Virus record (IMG/VR): IMGVR_UViG_3300044797_000098
Location: 1-64,000 of that record
Origin: a virus
Reading direction: 5' to 3' (one strand)
DNA length: 64,000 nt
A program made the position numbers and the translations under genes. The notes beneath the pieces are model-generated. The model searched no databases. It saw nothing but the letters and a program-made list of their open reading frames with translations, and was not told where the DNA came from. Shown here piece after piece: positions 57,813-64,000 of the stretch; the stretch's first letter is position 1; each line of letters starts with the position of its first letter.

Positions 57813-58405
57813 TGTCTGGTATAATATATTATATTTGTGATTTAGAAACTAACGGATTAGTTTATAGAAATAATTTCCACGAAATAACTGAACTATCTAT
57901 TCTACGGGCAGATGAACGAGTACAACTATCTAGAAAAATTAAAATCAATCATCCTGAAAATAGTTCCATTGATGCATTACGCATAACCGGAAAAACGATA
58001 GAAGATTTAAAAACAGGAATATCCACACCACAATTAATAAATGATGTTGAGATTTTTTTACATGAGGACGATGCAACGCCTGAACATAGATGTATTGTCG
58101 GGCATAATATTATTAATTTTGATAGGAACTTTTTATTTAGTACTTGGGAAAAGTATGGAAAATTATTTCCAGCTAATTTATGGTTAGATACTATGTTTAT
58201 GGTTAAAAGTATAAATAAAAAAAACGGTGATAAAAAAGCCAAATCAAATTTGAAGGACTCATTAACGAAGTTTGGTATATATAATAATTTTAAATTACAT
58301 TCTGCCAAAGGTGATTCTCAGGCAACATATTTTTTATGGCAAAAATTAATGCAAGAAACTGATCATCTTGAACATTTAAAACGTATTCCACACGAAGAAA
58401 AATAA
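57812..58405 (+). CDS. DnaQ-like DEDDh exonuclease (197 aa)
   Basis: CDLETNG (D, E), GHNIINFDRNF (D) and HSAKGDSQATYFLW (H, D) supply the DEDDh catalytic set. May serve as a proofreading or RNase T-like 3'-5' exonuclease. Confidence 0.82.
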   Translation: MSGIIYYICDLETNGLVYRNNFHEITELSILRADERVQLSRKIKINHPENSSIDALRITGKTIEDLKTGISTPQLINDVEIFLHEDDATPEHRCIVGHNIINFDRNFLFSTWEKYGKLFPANLWLDTMFMVKSINKKNGDKKAKSNLKDSLTKFGIYNNFKLHSAKGDSQATYFLWQKLMQETDHLEHLKRIPHEEK

Positions 58406-59022
58406 TGATCAAAAATACAGATATAGAAACGCTCTATAATAAAATAGATGGTCGTATAAATTTAATCGGTAGTTATATTGGTGATCCCGAATTGCTTCCA
58501 AAAATTATTAAAAGTTGCAGATTGAAACCATATTCTATATTTTCCGGGAATCATCAATCAAAAACGGTATTTGAGCACCATTGGGTTGATGAGTTTGGTA
58601 ATTCATTAAAAATAGAAGATAAAACTTTAAAAATCGTAATGAATGACATACAGATAAATAAAAATACTAAGATAAGCACGGATTTGTTTTTCGGTTATTC
58701 TATTGATAGGGTTGCAAAAAATAGTAAATGCGTATTAGTAATAAATGGTGAGTTTTTTGATGAACCGTGTTATTGTGCAGTATTTTATGGTAAGGACGAG
58801 TTTTTACGAAGTTTTTTCTGGTATAAAGAATTAACAAAGATTTCACCTCTCTTATTAGGAATAAATACATTACGAGAGTTTTTTAAAAATATTCATAATT
58901 TAATTAAATCTGATATTGATAAAAATAAAATAGACATGTCAATAAAATTTAATGTCTTAGATTGTATCGTATGCTGGGAACCAGCTGGCTGGAAAGATCA
59001 TATAAAAGGAGAATGCAAATAG
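58405..59022 (+). CDS. Hypothetical protein (205 aa)
   Basis: Overlaps both neighbours by one codon-type junction. Beta-rich, ending EPAGWKDHIKGECK. No family recognised. Confidence 0.6.
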   Translation: MIKNTDIETLYNKIDGRINLIGSYIGDPELLPKIIKSCRLKPYSIFSGNHQSKTVFEHHWVDEFGNSLKIEDKTLKIVMNDIQINKNTKISTDLFFGYSIDRVAKNSKCVLVINGEFFDEPCYCAVFYGKDEFLRSFFWYKELTKISPLLLGINTLREFFKNIHNLIKSDIDKNKIDMSIKFNVLDCIVCWEPAGWKDHIKGECK

Positions 59023-59241
59023 ATGGTAGATAAAGATGGCGTATTAGAGTTTGAGGGCACAGTGGAAAACTTAGTTAGAGATAAAGTGTTTGTAAAAATA
59101 AATGATAATTATACTGTTATATGTACCGTATCTGGTAAAATTAGACAAAGCGGAATTAAGTTATTGCCGGGTGATAGAGTACGCGCTGAGGTTAGCGTGT
59201 ATGACACAAGTAAAGGCCGAGTTGTTTATAGAATGAAATGA
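59023..59241 (+). CDS. infA: Translation initiation factor IF-1
   Basis: 72 residues, the normal IF-1 length. FEGTVENLVRDKVF.V, VSGKIRQSGIKLLPGDRV and DTSKGRVVYR match the S1/OB-fold IF-1 pattern (SGKxRxxxIxxLPGD, YDxxKGRIxYR). Binds the 30S A site in initiation. Start directly after the upstream stop, with AAAGGAG. Confidence 0.92.
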   Translation: MVDKDGVLEFEGTVENLVRDKVFVKINDNYTVICTVSGKIRQSGIKLLPGDRVRAEVSVYDTSKGRVVYRMK

Positions 59242-59248
59242 GGAACAC

Positions 59249-60271
59249 ATGAGATTTGAAGAAACGTTAACTTTTAATGATGTTCTAATAAAACCCTCCT
59301 ACAGTGAAATACGAAGTCGTTCAGAAATAGATTTATCCATAAATCTATCAAAAGGACTTAATTTTTCTATTCCGATATTTCCAGCAAATATGAAAACCAT
59401 AGTCAATCTGCAAGTTGCGGAAGAGTTTTACAAACTCGGTGGTATGTGTTTGCTACATAGATTTTGTTCGATAGATGAACAGATAAGTATATTGAAAACA
59501 TTAAATGGTAAATACAAAGATGTTTTTGATTATATTGGAGTATCTGTTGGAGTAAAAGAAGAAGATTATAAAAATATAAAAATATTTTATGATCTCGGCG
59601 TTAGAATAATTTGTATTGATGTAGCACACGGGCATTCAAAAAATTGTACTGATATGACAACATTTATTGCTAATAATTTTTCTGATGTATTTTTGATTGC
59701 AGGAAATGTTGCTACTGGACAGGGAGCGTTTGATTTATGGAACGCTGGAGCTGACGCATGTAAAATTAATGTTGGCGCTGGTAGCATTTGTACAACAAGG
59801 ATTCAAGCAGGTGTCGGAGTACCACAACTATCTGCTTTAATAGATGTATATGAGACACGAAATTATCATCCGATTTTTCATGATAAGTTTATAATTGCGG
59901 ATGGCGGTTGTTCAAAAGTTGGTGATTTGGTTAAAAGTTTATGTTTTTCCGATATGGTAATGACAGGCAATATGTTTGCTGGGGTTCCAGAATCATCAGG
60001 TGAAATAATTGAAATTGATGGTAAAAAATATAAACAGTACGACGGAAGCTCAACACATAAATCAGATTATATCGAAGGGGTTAAAGCAATGGTTCCATTA
60101 AAAGATAATATAAAAAATATAGTGAAAACTATGATGGAAGGTATATCAAGTGGTTGCTCATACGTTGGTGCTCGCTCACTAAATGAATTAAAAACAAATG
60201 CTGAGTTTATAAAAATAACGAACGCCAGTATTGTAGAGAGCCATGCACATGATGTGGTGATAAGATGTTAG
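59249..60271 (+). CDS. guaC: GMP reductase/IMP dehydrogenase family enzyme
   Basis: 340 residues, no CBS domains, so nearer to GMP reductase in length. LTFNDVLIKP at the start, NVATGQGA and GSICTTRIQAGVGVPQLSA with the catalytic cysteine. GMP reductase converts GMP to IMP with NADPH. IMP dehydrogenase without CBS is the alternative. Confidence 0.85.
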   Translation: MRFEETLTFNDVLIKPSYSEIRSRSEIDLSINLSKGLNFSIPIFPANMKTIVNLQVAEEFYKLGGMCLLHRFCSIDEQISILKTLNGKYKDVFDYIGVSVGVKEEDYKNIKIFYDLGVRIICIDVAHGHSKNCTDMTTFIANNFSDVFLIAGNVATGQGAFDLWNAGADACKINVGAGSICTTRIQAGVGVPQLSALIDVYETRNYHPIFHDKFIIADGGCSKVGDLVKSLCFSDMVMTGNMFAGVPESSGEIIEIDGKKYKQYDGSSTHKSDYIEGVKAMVPLKDNIKNIVKTMMEGISSGCSYVGARSLNELKTNAEFIKITNASIVESHAHDVVIRC

Positions 60272-60534
60272 AGTTTTTATTTGAAAATTATTTAGTTTGT
60301 TTTCCAGCGGATGTATCATATAAAACATATGACGATAAATATTGCTATGGTATAAAGTTTGCGGACAATAATGATAGTTATGAATTGATACATAACAGAG
60401 AAGTAAATTGGAGTAGGATTTATGTTACAAAAAATAATGTTATTAAAGATATTCCATTTAAAGAATCAGCATTTGGCGTGTTACCCGGCTTTATAATATT
60501 AACATCAATAGAGGAACAGAATGCACGAAAATAA
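60265..60534 (+). CDS. Hypothetical protein (89 aa)
   Basis: Overlaps both GMP reductase and ThyX. A short alpha/beta protein, no family recognised. Confidence 0.6.
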   Translation: MLEFLFENYLVCFPADVSYKTYDDKYCYGIKFADNNDSYELIHNREVNWSRIYVTKNNVIKDIPFKESAFGVLPGFIILTSIEEQNARK

Positions 60535-61141
60535 GGTAGAATTAATTGGAACATACGGCGGTGACGAGACGCATGCACTAAGTGCTTGGACTTCAACATC
60601 GAGAGATTTGACGGATGAGAAGCGCGGTAGGATGGGAAAATTGTTAAAGATGTTAGGAGATGATGGTCATGGAACTCCGTTCGAAAAGTCATCGTTGCAT
60701 TTCTTAGTTACTACCGAAATTGCCACACATATACAAATAATAAAACATAGGATTGGTGTTAGTTTCAATGGCGAGAGCGCGCGATACAAAGAATTAAAAG
60801 ATGACAAGTTCTACATACCAAGAGACTGGATGCCAGAGGAACAGGCATTATTAATTGAACATTGTGAGGAATCAATTCGTAGGTATCATGAATGTTTAGC
60901 TAGATTAGTATCAGCTGGCGTACCAAAAAAAAGAGCAAAAGAGAGTGCGCGTTTTTATTTACCTTACGCTAATCAAATAACAGCTGATGTAATGTTCAAT
61001 TTTAGAAGTTTCATGCATTTTATGCAATTAAGAAATAGCGAACATGCTCAATTAGAAATTAGAGAAATTGCACAAAAAATGTTAGAATTGATAAAAGAAA
61101 CAGGAAAATTTAATCTTTCATTAGAAGCATTTGGTTACTAA
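60521..61141 (+). CDS. thyX: Flavin-dependent thymidylate synthase
   Basis: The ThyX signature appears as KHRIGVSFNGESARY (usual RHRxxSxNExSxRY, with K for the first R and GVS spacing). PFEKSSLHFLVT, and RSFMHFMQLRNSEHAQ near the end, are also conserved. Makes dTMP from dUMP with FAD and methylene-THF. GAGGAA precedes the ATG. Confidence 0.88.
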   Translation: MHENKVELIGTYGGDETHALSAWTSTSRDLTDEKRGRMGKLLKMLGDDGHGTPFEKSSLHFLVTTEIATHIQIIKHRIGVSFNGESARYKELKDDKFYIPRDWMPEEQALLIEHCEESIRRYHECLARLVSAGVPKKRAKESARFYLPYANQITADVMFNFRSFMHFMQLRNSEHAQLEIREIAQKMLELIKETGKFNLSLEAFGY

Positions 61142-61168
61142 CTCATCGCAATAATTCGCTATTGTGTT

Positions 61169-64000
61169 ATGACGACACAATTTGTGATGCGCGCTTTTAA
61201 AACAACCGTTCCTACGGGTCATGTTTATTGGGCAGTTTTAAACACGCCAGATTACACTGGCGCTGAATCTGGCTACAATCCAGCAGATCTAACTAATATA
61301 GTAGTAGATTATTCATTCGAAGTTCCTATAAATGGTTCAGGTGGGGCAATACCACCCGGATTAGCAGGAGGAGATCTTACTGGCACATATCCAGATCCAA
61401 GTGTTGCAAAAATAGCAGGAACACCAGTATCGACAACTACACCAACCAACGGTCAAGTACTTACATATGTTTCCGCAGATGGAAAATGGGAACCACAACC
61501 ATCTGTTGCTGGTGGAGGTCCTGCCGGTGGTGATTTATCGGGGACCTATCCTGATCCAACCGTATCAAAAATACATGCAGCAACCGTTCCAGCAGCCGGA
61601 AGTCTTACACCTGGCAATGTACTTCAAGTAAGTGGCGCATCAGCATTATCCTATGGTCCAGTTAATTTAGCAGGCGGTCCAGCATTTGTGTCTGGACAAT
61701 TGCCGACAGGTAATCAAGTTCCGCAGACAGTAGGTGGAGACTTGTCTGGAACAACAGCAAGCGCTACCGTGGCAAAATTAGATGGATATGTGCTATCTGC
61801 ACCAAACCCTCAGATAGGACAGTTCTTAGAATTTAATGGAAGTACTTGGTCACCAACAACAATTTCGTCATCATTTCCGCCAAGCGGAGCTGCCGGTGGA
61901 GATCTTGGTGGAACGTATCCTAATCCAAATGTAGTGAAATTACAAGGCAGACCAGTAGCATCAACTACCCCACAAAACGGTTATGTTCTAACTTGGAATA
62001 CAACAAATAGTGATTGGGAACCAACGAGGACATTTGCTTTTGAGGTTCAACCAAATCCTTCATGGTCTCAGACAATTTGGTATATTGATCCACAGAGCAC
62101 ATTTGGCGGTAATGACGCTAATGATGGACTGACTGCCAGCACACCAGTAAAAACCTGGGCACAAGTTATTTTACGATTTGGAACTTATTCTCCGCTATTA
62201 AATCAAAATACCACATTTATATTTTTATCTAATCATACAGATAATAGTGATCCTGTTATATTTACGCCATATCTTGGTGGCAATGGAATCAATGTTGTAA
62301 TAACAGGTGTATTGAATTCATCTAATCAAGTTTCAACCGGTGCATTTTCTGGATTGATCGCAAAAAATCGTAATACTGGGACATTACTGACCACAACATT
62401 AACGAATGCGCCAGTTTCTGGATGGTTCGTGCATGACACAACTAATGATGGTTATTGCTGGGTATACAAAAACCCCAGTTCAAATGTTGCCGTTTTATCT
62501 CAACCAATGGAATCTTCGGTTAGTGCTATTGGAATTGGTAATGCTTTCCCGTCAGAAATTAATAATACCGATGGTTATGATATCTACATAGCTTATGAAC
62601 CTGTACACGTTAATATTACACAAATTACAACTCAATCTTCTGCTTCAGAAGAAAGTTATACTGCTGGTAGAGTAATCATACAAAATCTAGTTATTTTTGA
62701 TCCTGGTAGTGATGATAATGATAGTGTCATACTTGGAAATTATGTAGCCCTTGTAGAAACAAGAATAGATAGATATTCCGTAATATATCAAACTGAATTA
62801 TCAAGCGAGCTTCCAATTTTAAATTGTTTCATAGGAAATGCCGTAATAAGTGCGACAGCACTATTGCAAGGTGGTATCTTAGGAAGAGCATACGATGCAG
62901 TTGCAGTAGAAATAACTCAGGGGTTTTATCCACAACTTGATGCAGATATTATATTAGCATATGATTTAGTTGCACTTTGTAATCTATATGTAGGATATTA
63001 TTATATTGAGCAGGGCGCAAATCTATTTGCATACCCTACAAGTAAGATAGAATGTATTGATTCATATGTTGATGGCTATGGAGCTGTGTGGGGGCCAGGT
63101 AATATAAATGTTGAATCTATTTACAGATACAATAATCCAATAGATAATACAGCAGTAGGATATTTTAAAAATACCGGTGGTATTACAATAAACAGTAAAT
63201 CAACAGCATATTCTTTTGACCCAAGCGGCAATGGTATATGGCGAAACAGAATACCAATTACTCCAGCACAATTGGATGCGTCATTATCAAGTGGTGGCTT
63301 TGCTGGGACAGCATCGATACCTGGCGGCGGAATAATTACTGCTTTTGGTAATGATGCACACGGATATAACTATGCTCCAAACGATGCATTAATGGTATCC
63401 AATTGGTGCATAGATCCACAATTCGGTAATGATTCGAATGATGGCAAAACATCCTTAACTCCAATTCGTACTTGGGCAGAGTTAGTTAGACGATGGGGAA
63501 CATCATCTCCAGTATTCAATGTACCGGTTATAATTACTTTCTTATCTGATCAGCTAACCAATACCGATCCGGTATATCTTAATCCTGCTTTCGGTGTAAA
63601 TGGCAGTCTAACTTTAATAGGTACACTACAACATCAATTTAATGTCAACTTAACTGGCGTTATACCTAAAAATCCTTCTGCCACTGGACCTAATCCAGCC
63701 GGTTTATTGCAAGCTAATTTAACAACCGCTGCCGATGGTTATGCCGGGTATTTGCTAATCAATAATACTCAGGGCGGAGCCGTTTGCTGGATTGATAGTA
63801 TCTCAAGTGGAATGGCAGTGTTGACCAATCCATACGTTCCTAATTACCCAACATATAATGCTTTACCTAATCAGGTCAATACCTTTACCAATGGTGATGC
63901 GATTTCCATTTATCAGCCCACCAAGATTTATGTCAGCGGATTTACCCAAGGTATTGGCGCTGGAACTATTCTTTTCGTTCATTTGTGGTTAGTTGATCCA
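61169..64000 (+). CDS. Tail-fibre/spike-like structural protein, partial
   Basis: Open to the window end (944 codons). N-terminal part contains four repeats of the GGDLSGTYPDPTVAKI type (61366, 61522, 61730 and 61897 onward), well known in phage tail and fibre proteins. Then domains beginning WYIDPQ..GGNDANDGLTASTPVKTWA (62078) and WCIDPQFGNDSNDG (63404), each followed by beta-helix-like sequence; a third start (LVDP) is at the edge. Likely receptor binding. No clear ribosome site at the chosen ATG; it lies just after thyX, with only a stop upstream in frame. Confidence 0.8.
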   Translation, partial: MTTQFVMRAFKTTVPTGHVYWAVLNTPDYTGAESGYNPADLTNIVVDYSFEVPINGSGGAIPPGLAGGDLTGTYPDPSVAKIAGTPVSTTTPTNGQVLTYVSADGKWEPQPSVAGGGPAGGDLSGTYPDPTVSKIHAATVPAAGSLTPGNVLQVSGASALSYGPVNLAGGPAFVSGQLPTGNQVPQTVGGDLSGTTASATVAKLDGYVLSAPNPQIGQFLEFNGSTWSPTTISSSFPPSGAAGGDLGGTYPNPNVVKLQGRPVASTTPQNGYVLTWNTTNSDWEPTRTFAFEVQPNPSWSQTIWYIDPQSTFGGNDANDGLTASTPVKTWAQVILRFGTYSPLLNQNTTFIFLSNHTDNSDPVIFTPYLGGNGINVVITGVLNSSNQVSTGAFSGLIAKNRNTGTLLTTTLTNAPVSGWFVHDTTNDGYCWVYKNPSSNVAVLSQPMESSVSAIGIGNAFPSEINNTDGYDIYIAYEPVHVNITQITTQSSASEESYTAGRVIIQNLVIFDPGSDDNDSVILGNYVALVETRIDRYSVIYQTELSSELPILNCFIGNAVISATALLQGGILGRAYDAVAVEITQGFYPQLDADIILAYDLVALCNLYVGYYYIEQGANLFAYPTSKIECIDSYVDGYGAVWGPGNINVESIYRYNNPIDNTAVGYFKNTGGITINSKSTAYSFDPSGNGIWRNRIPITPAQLDASLSSGGFAGTASIPGGGIITAFGNDAHGYNYAPNDALMVSNWCIDPQFGNDSNDGKTSLTPIRTWAELVRRWGTSSPVFNVPVIITFLSDQLTNTDPVYLNPAFGVNGSLTLIGTLQHQFNVNLTGVIPKNPSATGPNPAGLLQANLTTAADGYAGYLLINNTQGGAVCWIDSISSGMAVLTNPYVPNYPTYNALPNQVNTFTNGDAISIYQPTKIYVSGFTQGIGAGTILFVHLWLVDP

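Noticed and set aside
62406-62591. Plus-strand 61-codon ORF inside the tail gene
   Set aside because: Out of frame with the long open tail-protein frame that runs to the window end.

Overview
The window reads as part of the genome of a very large tailed bacteriophage (jumbo or huge phage class), probably of a Gram-negative host. Evidence: densely packed short genes with Shine-Dalgarno sites and ATGA/TAATG overlaps, a virally typical nucleotide cassette (dUTPase, HD phosphohydrolase, GMP reductase, ThyX), HNH endonucleases, a lytic transglycosylase, a peptidoglycan-binding protein, a repeat-rich tail-fibre-like protein running off the right edge, a tRNA and a phage-borne translation factor IF-1. 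The left part encodes several proteins with signal peptides, lipoboxes or an outer-membrane-barrel look, which points to a diderm host. Host and phage lineage cannot be named from the sequence alone.

Layout. 1-4 kb: two TnpB-only IS200/IS605-type elements, IS-end remnants and a tRNA-Lys. 3.8-11.4 kb: membrane, secreted and small hypothetical genes on the minus strand, some carrying a 24-nt palindromic repeat. 11.4-14.5 kb: a compact type V CRISPR locus: a 598-residue Cas12 effector, its promoter, a leader promoter and a six-repeat array. 14.5-24.2 kb: small accessory genes, with a lysis-like group at 22.3-23.3 kb. 24.4-28.9 kb: an operon of two N6-adenine methyltransferase-like subunits and a GIY-YIG-like/helicase protein. 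29-46.6 kb: dozens of small genes, many with zinc ribbons, separated by hairpins, plus a third TnpB element at 36 kb. 46.6-48.5 kb: about 2 kb without credible genes, first a densely hairpinned stretch (a candidate large structured RNA), then a strand-biased TGTAG(G)-rich stretch. At about 48.48 kb the composition turns abruptly AT-rich. 48.6-54.8 kb: minus-strand genes, many sharing a hydrophobic C-terminal tail. 54.9-61.1 kb: a mostly plus-strand metabolic operon with overlapping genes. 61.2 kb to the end: the partial tail-fibre-like gene.

The most interesting signal is in the CRISPR locus. A divergent repeat (12189-12225, minus strand) keeps its stem by compensatory changes and is followed directly by a sequence whose first 11 nt match the promoter of the cas12 gene itself (14465-14475), next to a TTG that could be a type V PAM. 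This is the architecture of an autoregulatory cas-repressing guide. A further degenerate repeat sits at the start of the transcript of the next gene downstream, behind its own consensus promoter. Several short genes show single-base frame breaks, so some indels may be assembly errors. All functional calls are from reading the sequence; no database search was done.
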